A stretch of DNA of 18,548 bases from an uncultured Clostridia bacterium (lineage in GTDB: Bacteria > Bacillota > Clostridia > UMGS1810), in NCBI GenBank assembly GCA_937959315.1, contig CALGRC010000011.1:1-18548 (forward strand). Direction: 5' to 3'. Each line of letters starts with the position of its first letter. Position 1 is the stretch's first letter. Positions 1-7,510 of this stretch are shown here, piece after piece. A program made the translations under genes and the position numbers. A model generated the notes under the pieces. That model searched no databases. It was given only the letters and a program-made list of their open reading frames with translations, and was not told the DNA's origin.

Positions 1-26
1 TTCCCTACACGACGCTCTTCCGATCT
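1..26 (+). other. Illumina sequencing adapter remnant
   Basis: The first 26 bases match the 3' end of the Illumina TruSeq universal adapter, which ends in CTCTTCCGATCT. Genomic sequence can only begin at base 27. This is untrimmed library sequence carried into the assembly. It marks the left edge as a contig end and makes the adjoining bases suspect. Confidence 0.97.
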
Positions 27-27
27 G

Positions 28-588
28 CCTCACCATTTCCACATAGGCATGAGGATCATCAAGACCGTCATCGCAGTCTTCGTCTGCGCCATCATCGGGT
101 GGCTCAGGGGCGAGATGACCTTCTTTTCGATGATCGCCGCCGTGCTGTGCATGCAGAAGTCGGCGGAAAAGACGCTCTCCACCTCCTTCAACCGCGTCAT
201 GGGCACCGCCGTGGGCGGCGCTTACGGCGTCATCGTGCTCTTTCTCGAGACTCAGTTCAACCTCCAGCGCGTACCGCCGCTCTTTTACCTCGTCGTCTCG
301 CTGATGCTCATCCCGGTCATACTGACGACCATCGGCATCAAAAAGCCCTCCGTCGCGGGCTTTGCCTGCGTCGTATTTCTGAGCACGACGGTCTATCACG
401 TCGGCGACGCCGACCCCTACACCTACGCGCTCAACCGCATGCTCGACACGGTCATCGGCATAGTCGTGGCGCTCATCGTGAACCTCACGATGCCGGGGCC
501 GAAGATGCTCATCCCGGTCTCCGCGGCCGAGGACATGGACGGCCCGGGAGCCGCGCAGCAGAGCGAGCCGCCCGAGGAGAAAAAATAA
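28..588 (+). CDS. FUSC / aromatic-acid-exporter-like membrane protein, 5' end cut at the adapter
   Basis: This is an integral membrane protein resembling the short aromatic acid exporter (ArAE/FUSC) family, whose substrates are usually unknown. An ATG at 49 would give 179 residues, but the same frame is open back to the adapter and adds PHHFHIG. The resulting HIGMRIIKT is the usual family N-terminus, so the true start probably lies a few codons further upstream and was lost. About five or six hydrophobic helices are visible: residues 3-17, 53-66, 78-95, 102-117 and 130-146 from the ATG. A charged, Pro/Glu-rich tail ends in EEKK. GC is about 62% in a 60-base sample, and nearly all third positions are G or C, unlike all genes to the right. 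It may be a chimeric join or a transferred gene. The family call is good; the physical linkage to the rest is doubtful. Confidence 0.7.
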   Translation, partial: PHHFHIGMRIIKTVIAVFVCAIIGWLRGEMTFFSMIAAVLCMQKSAEKTLSTSFNRVMGTAVGGAYGVIVLFLETQFNLQRVPPLFYLVVSLMLIPVILTTIGIKKPSVAGFACVVFLSTTVYHVGDADPYTYALNRMLDTVIGIVVALIVNLTMPGPKMLIPVSAAEDMDGPGAAQQSEPPEEKK

Positions 589-596
589 AAAAACAA

Positions 597-630
597 GCCT
601 GGCGCCAGATATAAATATCTGGCGCCAGGC
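597..630. terminator. Perfect 16-bp hairpin, bidirectional terminator
   Basis: Arms 597-612 and 615-630 are exact reverse complements (GCCTGGCGCCAGATAT). The two central bases mean the real loop opens to about 4-6 nt. A-rich sequence lies on the left and TTTATTTT on the right, so the hairpin can terminate transcription from both sides: the exporter gene on plus and ptsH on minus. Confidence 0.8.
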
Positions 631-647
631 TTTATTTTAAAATGAAA

Positions 648-671
648 AAGTCCTGTAAAAATACAGGGCTT
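648..671 (-). terminator. ptsH terminator hairpin
   Basis: Arms 648-657 and 662-671 form a 10-bp stem around a 4-nt loop. Read on minus it starts 12 bases after the ptsH stop and runs into TTTTTCATTTT, as an intrinsic terminator should. The minus stem has one C/A mismatch. On plus the same position is a G-U pair, so the hairpin may work in both directions. Confidence 0.65.
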
Positions 672-683
672 CATGCTTTTTGC

Positions 684-959
684 TTATTGTCCGTCTGCAA
701 AATTGGAAGAAATCAATTCCACCAGCTTATTGACAGCCTCTTCCTGGTCAGGGCCGTCGGCAGTGATGGTGATATTTGTGCCGCGGGTGATACCAAGCGA
801 CAATACGCCCAGAAGGCTTTTGGCATTGACTTTGCGTTCATCTTTCGATACCCAGACAGTTGACTTAAACTCATTTGCTTTCTGTATGAAAAAAGTAGCC
901 GGACGCGCATGCAGCCCAACCTGGTTTTGTACCACAACCTCTTTGCTAAACATCTTCAC
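684..959 (-). CDS. ptsH: Phosphocarrier protein HPr
   Basis: HPr is the small cytoplasmic phosphocarrier that takes phosphate from enzyme I of the sugar phosphotransferase system and passes it to the EIIA proteins. At 91 residues it has family length. GLHARPA carries the catalytic His (H17), and NAKSLLGVLSLG carries the regulatory Ser (S48) that HPr kinase/phosphorylase modifies in Gram-positive bacteria. It should therefore serve both transport and carbon catabolite control. The start is a GTG at 959, with AAGGAG ending about 6 bases upstream. An in-frame ATG two codons later (89 residues) has about 11-12 bases of spacing and cannot be excluded. It stands alone without ptsI, in divergent orientation to recJ. 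Confidence 0.95.
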   Translation of the reverse strand: MKMFSKEVVVQNQVGLHARPATFFIQKANEFKSTVWVSKDERKVNAKSLLGVLSLGITRGTNITITADGPDQEEAVNKLVELISSNFADGQ

Positions 960-1021
960 ATTCGCTCCTTTTAAATTAACTCACGCATTTATCATACGTT
1001 TTCACGAATTCAAGTACTATA

Positions 1022-1050
1022 AGCATACTAAAAAAACACGCCAAAGTCAA
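1022..1050 (-). promoter_or_regulatory. Likely ptsH promoter
   Basis: On minus, TTGACT (1045-1050) and TATGCT (1022-1027) are separated by 17 bases, giving a sigma-A-like promoter about 60 bases ahead of the ptsH start. A second -10-like TATAGT (1016-1021) lies just beyond. It lies in the 309-bp AT-rich gap between ptsH and recJ. Apart from this and the recJ promoter I see no other feature in that gap. Confidence 0.5.
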
Positions 1051-1203
1051 CTATTATTTAAAAAAATATTCATCATTTCATACGGAAATTCACATTTTTG
1101 TCATAAATCCCTGTTATTTTTTGTAGAATTTGTTATTTATATTATATTGCAAAAAAATTTAAATTTCAACCCCATTTTTCAAATCATTTTCCGGCCAATC
1201 CGC

Positions 1204-1232
1204 TTGAACAAACGGTGTAACCGTGATATAAT
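1204..1232 (+). promoter_or_regulatory. recJ operon promoter, extended -10
   Basis: TTGAAC (1204-1209), a 17-base spacer and a perfect TATAAT (1227-1232) preceded by TGA make a strong extended -10 sigma-A promoter. Transcription would start near 1239, about 30 bases before the recJ ATG. The spacer holds a 5-bp dyad, ACGGT-GTA-ACCGT (1212-1224), placed where a bound regulator could block polymerase. No regulator is identified. Confidence 0.8.
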
Positions 1233-1268
1233 GATAAATTATATACAAAAGCAAAGGGGGAGCAGGCA

Positions 1269-3239
1269 ATGCGGGAAAGCGAATGGATCTTTTTGAATTG
1301 CGACCAAACTGCTGCAACCCACCTGGCTGACCAGTTACAAATCCCCCTTATAACAGCAAAGGTGATATTAAACCGCGGATATACCACATCGTCTGCAAGG
1401 GCCTTTTTAGAAAACGACCCGGGCAACCTACACGACCCGTACCTTCTGCCCGGCATGACAAAAGCGGTAGACCGCATACGCACAGCGGTCGATGCGCATG
1501 AGCCAATCGCCGTCTACGGCGATTACGATGTAGACGGCATTACTGCAACCTATATCGTTTACGATTATCTCCGTTCGCTGGGCGCACATGTCCGCTACTA
1601 TATTCCCAACCGTTTGACCGAAGGATATGGTGTAAACCGCGGCGCATTGGAAAACCTGGCCGGCTGCCCTCTCATAATTACCGTTGACACCGGCATTACC
1701 GCTGTATCAGAAGCAGCCTTTGCACACCAACAGGGCATGGATATGATTATCACCGACCATCACAACCCGCAAAACGAGCTGCCAAATGCCTTAGCGGTGA
1801 TCGACCCCAAGCTGCCTGGTTCGCAGTATCCGTTCCCCCATTTGGCAGGGGCCGGTGTCGCATTCAAGCTGGTGCTGGCCCTATCGGACGGCGACCGCGC
1901 GGTTATGCAGCGGTATTGCCCCATAGCGGCCATTGGGACGGTAGCCGACATTGTCAGCCTGACCGGCGAAAACCGGATCATTGTGGCATTGGGGCTTACC
2001 CTGCTGCAAACAACCACCAATTTAGGCCTACGCGCCCTGATGAGGACAGCCGGCATTGATAAAAGCCGCCTATCGGCAGCTTCCATTGGTTTTGGCATTG
2101 GCCCTCGTATGAATGCGGCGGGCAGGATTGGCAATGCCTCGGCAGCATTGGAACTGCTTTTGGCGCAGCAGCAGGAAACCGCTGCTGCAATTGCAGAACA
2201 GCTAGAGCGGGAAAATAGCTGCCGGCAGGAAGAAGAAAAGCGCATTTTGGAACAGGCTCTTAAAACCATTGAAACACAGCGGCTCTATGACGACGGCGTC
2301 ATTGTGGTAGACGGCGCCGGCTGGCACCATGGGGTCATTGGCATTGTATCTTCCCGGATTACTGAGCGCTACTACAAACCATCTATTGTGATATCCTTTG
2401 ATGATACTGGCATGGGCAAAGCTTCCGGCCGCAGTATCAGAGGATTTAACCTGTTTGAAGCGCTTTCGGCCTGCGCACAGGATTTGGAGCAATTTGGCGG
2501 CCATGACATGGCGGCCGGCCTGTCGGTGCAAAAGGAAAAGCTCCCGCAATTCCGCGCCCATATCAACGCTTATGCCAAACCACGGCTGACACAGGAAATA
2601 TTAACCCCAAAACTTTATATTGACGCAGCGATAGAATTGCCTGATATCCGTCTGGATATTTTAGAAAGCCTCAACCGGCTGGAACCGTGCGGTGCAGACA
2701 ACCGCGCCCCCCTTTTCGGCATTTTAAACGCCACGTTAAAGCAGATACGCATTTCGGGGACCCACGCCTTCCTCACGGTGGAAAAACACGGCCGGGTAAC
2801 AGTCATCCCAGCTTTCGGCGCGGCCGATGCGCTTCGCGATTTCGGCCCGGGCGACCGGATAGATATCGCAGGTACCCTGTCATCCAACCACTATAACGGC
2901 ATTACGCAAGCGCAATTCTTAGCCAAGGAAGTCCGGGTATCCCATTCCTATCCGCTGACACGCAGCGACGTTGGCATGGTTTTTATCTTTTTAAAAACCA
3001 ACGGCGATGCCCCCTTTTCCCTGGAACGGGCTAAGGCGTTTATCCAGGATCAATACCGGCAGCGCTTTACCAATAAAAAAATCCTGCTGTGCTTTCAAAT
3101 ACTAAAAGAGCTGTCTATTTCGCAATGCCAACAGCACCAAGGGCTTTATCAGATGATCCCAGGCGCCAACTTCAACAGCAAAACCAATCTAAACCAATCG
3201 GCAACCTTTATGAAATTTCAAACCGGAAGGCAGGTGTGA
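1269..3239 (+). CDS. recJ: Single-stranded-DNA-specific 5'-3' exonuclease RecJ
   Basis: RecJ degrades single-stranded DNA 5' to 3' during recombinational repair, replication-fork processing and mismatch repair. The 656 residues carry the full DHH-phosphoesterase set: YGDYDVDG (83-90), VDTG (139-142), TDHH (162-165), GTVAD (223-227) and GPRMNAAGR (278-286). The DHHA1 signature GGHDMAAG (410-417) follows, then an OB-like region to about 560. A C-terminal extension of about 95 residues is of the kind seen in Bacillota RecJ. The ATG follows a purine-rich AAAGGGGGAG. It is the first gene of the plus-strand operon and ends three bases before relA. In many clostridia apt separates these two genes; here it does not. 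Confidence 0.96.
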   Translation: MRESEWIFLNCDQTAATHLADQLQIPLITAKVILNRGYTTSSARAFLENDPGNLHDPYLLPGMTKAVDRIRTAVDAHEPIAVYGDYDVDGITATYIVYDYLRSLGAHVRYYIPNRLTEGYGVNRGALENLAGCPLIITVDTGITAVSEAAFAHQQGMDMIITDHHNPQNELPNALAVIDPKLPGSQYPFPHLAGAGVAFKLVLALSDGDRAVMQRYCPIAAIGTVADIVSLTGENRIIVALGLTLLQTTTNLGLRALMRTAGIDKSRLSAASIGFGIGPRMNAAGRIGNASAALELLLAQQQETAAAIAEQLERENSCRQEEEKRILEQALKTIETQRLYDDGVIVVDGAGWHHGVIGIVSSRITERYYKPSIVISFDDTGMGKASGRSIRGFNLFEALSACAQDLEQFGGHDMAAGLSVQKEKLPQFRAHINAYAKPRLTQEILTPKLYIDAAIELPDIRLDILESLNRLEPCGADNRAPLFGILNATLKQIRISGTHAFLTVEKHGRVTVIPAFGAADALRDFGPGDRIDIAGTLSSNHYNGITQAQFLAKEVRVSHSYPLTRSDVGMVFIFLKTNGDAPFSLERAKAFIQDQYRQRFTNKKILLCFQILKELSISQCQQHQGLYQMIPGANFNSKTNLNQSATFMKFQTGRQV

Positions 3240-3242
3240 CAC

Positions 3243-5432
3243 ATGGCGGAAAGTTATACCGAACTATACGACCAATTGATAGCGAAAATCAAGAAATACA
3301 ACCCGGACTGTAACTTTGCCCTTATCCAAAAAGCCTATGACCTGGCGTGCGACGCCCACAAAGAACAAAAGCGGGTCTCTGGTATGCCATACATGTGCCA
3401 CCCGCTGCATGTCGCCATTACCGTAGCGGAAATGGAAATGGATACCGAATCCATCTGCGCAGCCCTGCTGCACGATGTGGTAGAGGATACCCGCTATACC
3501 CTCGATGACGTCCGCGAGATATTTGGCCCGCATATTGCAAGCCTGGTGGATGGGGTAACCAAACTGGATAAAATCCAATTTTCTTCCAAAGAAGAACGGG
3601 ATATGGAAAATTTGCGGAAAATGTTTTTGGCTATGGCAAAGGATATCCGCGTCATCATCATCAAGTTTGCCGACCGGCTGCACAATATGACTACACTCAT
3701 TTCCATGCCGGAGGACAAGCAGCGGGAAAAAGCGCGGGAAACACTCAACATCTTTGCCCCGCTTGCCCACCGCCTTGGGATGTATAAAATCAAATGGGAA
3801 CTGGAAGATACGTCCCTGAAATACATTGACCCGGTAGCCTACTATGAAATTGTAGAGGGCATATCGCAAAAACGGCAGGAACGGGAAGCATACATTGCCC
3901 GTATCAAACGCACGCTGGGGGAAAAGCTGTCGGAACTGGGAATCAAATGTACCATCGACGGCCGGCCCAAGCATTTTTACAGCATTTACCGCAAAATGTT
4001 CACCCAAAACAAAACGCTTGACCAAATTTACGATCTGTTTGCCGTACGGATTATCACCGACACGGTCAGCGACTGCTATGCGGCGCTGGGCGCGGCACAT
4101 GAGCTGTACAAACCCATGCCCGGGCGGTTTAAGGATTATATTGCCATGCCCAAACCCAATATGTACCAGTCACTGCACACCACCGTAATCGGCCCGGACG
4201 GACGGCCGTTTGAAATCCAAATCCGCACCAAAGAAATGCACGCCATTGCAGAAAACGGTATCGCCGCCCACTGGAAATACAAAGAAGGCAAACCGGGCGA
4301 CAGCAGCATGGACAGCAAGCTGACCTGGATCCGGCAGCTCTTGGAAATCCAGCGGGACGCCAAGGATGAGGAAGAATTTTTATCGGCTCTGAGAATCGAT
4401 TTATTCACTGACCAGGTATTTGTATTTACCCCTAAAGGGGATGTCATGAGCTTCCCGGCCGGCGCAACCCCTATTGATTTTGCATTTTCCATCCACAGCG
4501 CGGTAGGCTGCAAAATGCAAGGGGCCAAAGTCAACGGAAAAATTGTGCCGCTCGATTATCAGCTGCAAAACGGCGATATTGTGGAAATCATTACTTCGTC
4601 GGCCATTCACGGCCCCAGCATGGACTGGCTTAAAATTGTTAAAACCAGCCAGGCGCGCAACAAAATCAACCAGTGGTTTAAAAAGGAAAACCGCGAGGAA
4701 AACATTGAAAAAGGCAAGGATATGCTGGAAAAGGAACTCAAGCGCCAGGGCCTTGGCGGGCTGGGGCTGCTCAAGCCGGACTATTTGGAACCGCTGGTCA
4801 AGCGGTATGGCTTCAAAAATCTTGACGACCTGTATTCCGGCATTGGGTTTGGCGGCATGCCGGTCAATAAGGTGGTTTCCCGCTTAAAAGACGAGTACCA
4901 GAAACAGCATGTGCCGGAAGAACCTGCCATTGAGCTTCCAACCGCAGAATCTGCCGGGAAACGCGAAAAATCCAATACAGACGGCGTAAGGGTCGAAGGC
5001 GTGGACAACTGCCTGATCCGCTATGCCAAATGCTGCAACCCGGTGCCGGGTGATAAAATTGTCGGATACATCACACGCGGACGGGGGGTATCCATCCACC
5101 GGCAGGATTGCAGCAACATTGCCGTGGCCTACAGCAATGAAGAGGAAAAAGCGCGTCTGATTGACGTGTCGTGGGAAACCAACAAAAGCTCTTCTTACCT
5201 ATCCAGCCTTAAAATCGTGGCAAATGACCGCAGCCGCATTCTGATTGACCTCACCAATGCCGTTGGGGACTCCAAAATCCCGCTCAAAGGCATGAATGCA
5301 CGTACCACAAAGGATGAATTGGTCATTGTGGAACTGACGCTGGAAATCACCAATACCGAACAACTGGAACGCATCATCAAAAAGCTTAAATCAATACCCG
5401 GCGTGATAGATGTCACGCGCAGCCGGCAATAA
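3243..5432 (+). CDS. relA: Bifunctional (p)ppGpp synthetase/hydrolase (Rel)
   Basis: This ribosome-associated stringent-response enzyme makes (p)ppGpp from GTP/GDP and ATP during starvation and hydrolyses it otherwise. At 729 residues it is a full-length long RSH protein. The hydrolase domain shows H53 and the HD pair at 77-78. The synthetase domain (about 235-345) includes GRPKHFYSIYRKM, RFKD (295-298) and NMYQSLHT. The RFKD form is the one associated with bifunctional enzymes, rather than the EXDD form of synthetase-only RelA. A TGS domain (about 388-450) follows, then a Cys-rich segment with CC at 597-598 and C623, and a C-terminal ACT domain (about 655-729). AGGTG lies 6 bases before the ATG. 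Three bases separate it from the recJ stop, so the two are very probably cotranscribed. Confidence 0.97.
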   Translation: MAESYTELYDQLIAKIKKYNPDCNFALIQKAYDLACDAHKEQKRVSGMPYMCHPLHVAITVAEMEMDTESICAALLHDVVEDTRYTLDDVREIFGPHIASLVDGVTKLDKIQFSSKEERDMENLRKMFLAMAKDIRVIIIKFADRLHNMTTLISMPEDKQREKARETLNIFAPLAHRLGMYKIKWELEDTSLKYIDPVAYYEIVEGISQKRQEREAYIARIKRTLGEKLSELGIKCTIDGRPKHFYSIYRKMFTQNKTLDQIYDLFAVRIITDTVSDCYAALGAAHELYKPMPGRFKDYIAMPKPNMYQSLHTTVIGPDGRPFEIQIRTKEMHAIAENGIAAHWKYKEGKPGDSSMDSKLTWIRQLLEIQRDAKDEEEFLSALRIDLFTDQVFVFTPKGDVMSFPAGATPIDFAFSIHSAVGCKMQGAKVNGKIVPLDYQLQNGDIVEIITSSAIHGPSMDWLKIVKTSQARNKINQWFKKENREENIEKGKDMLEKELKRQGLGGLGLLKPDYLEPLVKRYGFKNLDDLYSGIGFGGMPVNKVVSRLKDEYQKQHVPEEPAIELPTAESAGKREKSNTDGVRVEGVDNCLIRYAKCCNPVPGDKIVGYITRGRGVSIHRQDCSNIAVAYSNEEEKARLIDVSWETNKSSSYLSSLKIVANDRSRILIDLTNAVGDSKIPLKGMNARTTKDELVIVELTLEITNTEQLERIIKKLKSIPGVIDVTRSRQ

Positions 5433-5445
5433 AGGAGGACTTACT

Positions 5446-6066
5446 GTGAAATTAGAAACCCTAGTACTGGGCAGCCTGCACACCAACTGCTATATCCTGC
5501 TGGACGAAGCAAGCGGCGAAGCGGCTGTCATCGACCCTGCCGACCAGGCAGGCCGGATACTGGAAGCTGTGCAAAAACTGGGCTGCAAGGTCAAATATAT
5601 CATCGTAACCCATGCACACATTGACCATATTGCTGCGCTGGACGAAGTAGCAAAGGCCACCGGCGCACCGGTGGTGATACACAGCGCCGACCAGTATACC
5701 TTAAATAACGACGCACTCAACCTAGCACTTTATTTTGGGCTGCCGGCGCCGGCTGTCAAACCGTCCATTGTGGTAAATGACGGCGATACCCTGATGCTGG
5801 GCAAAGAACCGCTGCACATTCTGCACACGCCCGGGCACAACAAGGGCAGCATGTGCATTTTAACCGGCGATATCCTGCTGGCGGGCGACACGCTATTTCA
5901 CGAATCGGTCGGACGTGTGGACCACTATGGTGGCAGCATGGAAGAAATCCTCCATTCGGTCAATGACAAGCTGATGAAGCTAGACGATGCCATCAAAGTC
6001 TATCCCGGCCACGGCCCGTCTACCACCATAGGCCACGAAAGGACGCATAACCCTTATGTCCATTGA
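5446..6066 (+). CDS. MBL-fold metallo-hydrolase, glyoxalase II-like
   Basis: This is a cytoplasmic binuclear-zinc hydrolase of the metallo-beta-lactamase superfamily, close to the YqgX/glyoxalase II-like group. The substrate cannot be told from sequence. The 206 residues show THAHIDH (H56, H58, D60, H61), H131 in HTPGH, D148 in AGDT and H188 in YPGHG, so every metal ligand is present. It starts at a GTG at 5446, preceded by AAAGGAGG (5431-5438) with good spacing. An upstream in-frame ATG at 5410 lies inside relA without a ribosome-binding site and was not used. Its last 11 bases overlap hemZ. A homologue in this position, between rel and hemZ, is a common clostridial arrangement. Confidence 0.92.
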   Translation: MKLETLVLGSLHTNCYILLDEASGEAAVIDPADQAGRILEAVQKLGCKVKYIIVTHAHIDHIAALDEVAKATGAPVVIHSADQYTLNNDALNLALYFGLPAPAVKPSIVVNDGDTLMLGKEPLHILHTPGHNKGSMCILTGDILLAGDTLFHESVGRVDHYGGSMEEILHSVNDKLMKLDDAIKVYPGHGPSTTIGHERTHNPYVH

Positions 6067-7510
6067 AACCATAAACGTACTTTTGCGGGGGCACGATGAC
6101 CGCTATGCGCTGTGCGAAATCATATCCGCTTTTATCCCCCGCATAAAGCTGAATGTTGTATCTGATATCCCCGCTCAGGGGGATTATGTTATCAGCGAGC
6201 TGACCGAAAAAAACGGTATATGTTCTTATAAAACCGTCATATACTATAAAGGGCAACTGCGCGAGCATACTACCCTGGGAACCCGGCGGCACAAAAGTTT
6301 TGTCAAACTGTCCTTTTATGACTGTGCACTGGGCATGATGGAATCCTTCCTGCCATGGGGCGCACTGACCGGCATCCGTCCGGCAAAAATTGCACGGGCA
6401 TACCTGTCGCAGGGCCTTTCCCCCGCCCAGGCCAGGCAGCGGTTTATAGACGATTACCGCACCAGTGCTGAAAAGGCAGATTTGGCCATCCGGGTAGCGC
6501 AGACCGAACTGGAGGTTCTTGCGGACAAAAACCCAAATGCCGTCAGCTTGTATATTGGCATCCCCTTTTGTCCCACCCGGTGCCTTTACTGCTCTTTTAC
6601 CTCTCAATCCATCAAATTTACATCGAAATTTGTAGAACCATATCTAGAAGCACTAAAAAAAGAAATCGCATATACAGCCAAACTTACGCGCGAATTGGGC
6701 GTTTCCATTGAAACCATATATATAGGCGGCGGAACCCCGACATCGCTCACAGCGCTGCAAATGGACAATTTGCTGACATGCCTGGAGCAGCACTTTGATT
6801 TGACGCAGGCCAAAGAATTTACCATAGAAGCCGGCCGCCCAGATACCATCGACATGGAAAAGCTGCGCGTCATGCGCGGACACGGCGTGGACCGTATCAG
6901 CATCAACCCGCAGACCATGAACCAGAAAACCCTCAACCTCATCGGCCGCAGCCATACGCCGCAGGATATTATCGACAGCTATGGTATGGCGGTACAAGCG
7001 GGGTTTTCCTCTATTAACATGGACCTCATTGCCGGCCTGCCGGATGAGACAGTGGAGCATTTTTCCCATACACTGGAAGAGGTGGAAAAGCTTGATCCAA
7101 CCAGTGTGACAGTACACACCATGTGTATCAAACGCAGTTCCTTTTTGGCTGAGCAATACGACATGTACGACCTGTCCGGCGCCGAGGTGGTAAATGCCAT
7201 GCTAAATCTTGCCGCACAGGATATGGCTGCGCACGGACGGCATCCCTATTACCTTTACCGGCAAAAAAACATGCTGGGCAATCTGGAAAATGTGGGATAC
7301 TGCAAAAAAGGGCATGAAAACCGATATAATATTTACATTATGGAGGAAGTGCAGAGCATTCTCGCATTGGGGGCAGGCGCTTCCCCCAAACTTGTAGAAG
7401 GCGACCTGATACGCCGGGTATATAATGTCAAAGAGGTCTCAGAATATGTCGGCCGCATCGATGAAATGCTCTGCCGCAAGGATGGCATTATAAAGGAGAT
7501 GAACGCATGA
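6056..7510 (+). CDS. hemZ: Radical SAM coproporphyrinogen dehydrogenase-like HemZ
   Basis: HemZ is an oxygen-independent coproporphyrinogen III dehydrogenase-like radical SAM protein, a paralogue of HemN; its exact physiological role in anaerobes is uncertain. The 484 residues contain a HemZ-type N-terminal region of about 160 residues. The iron-sulfur motif CPTRCLYC follows (C172, C176, C179), then GGGTPTS (224-230), which contacts SAM, and ISINPQTMNQKTL, typical of the HemN/HemZ group. The ATG at 6056 overlaps the metallo-hydrolase by 11 bases, with AAAGGA about 12 bases upstream, which suggests coupled translation. No other haem biosynthesis gene is in the window, so a role in haem formation cannot be supported from context. 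Confidence 0.93.
   Translation: MSIETINVLLRGHDDRYALCEIISAFIPRIKLNVVSDIPAQGDYVISELTEKNGICSYKTVIYYKGQLREHTTLGTRRHKSFVKLSFYDCALGMMESFLPWGALTGIRPAKIARAYLSQGLSPAQARQRFIDDYRTSAEKADLAIRVAQTELEVLADKNPNAVSLYIGIPFCPTRCLYCSFTSQSIKFTSKFVEPYLEALKKEIAYTAKLTRELGVSIETIYIGGGTPTSLTALQMDNLLTCLEQHFDLTQAKEFTIEAGRPDTIDMEKLRVMRGHGVDRISINPQTMNQKTLNLIGRSHTPQDIIDSYGMAVQAGFSSINMDLIAGLPDETVEHFSHTLEEVEKLDPTSVTVHTMCIKRSSFLAEQYDMYDLSGAEVVNAMLNLAAQDMAAHGRHPYYLYRQKNMLGNLENVGYCKKGHENRYNIYIMEEVQSILALGAGASPKLVEGDLIRRVYNVKEVSEYVGRIDEMLCRKDGIIKEMNA

Noticed and set aside
991..1004. TGAAAACG on minus in the ptsH leader, resembling a CcpA cre site
   Set aside because: Only the left half matches TGWAANCGNTNWCA; the right half fails at most positions.
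3264..4100. Long open frame (278 codons) antisense to relA
   Set aside because: It lies wholly inside relA, has no family resemblance or ribosome-binding site, and is explained by the codon use of relA. Similar antisense frames inside ftsH (10656-11492) and nagA (11617-12351) were rejected for the same reason.
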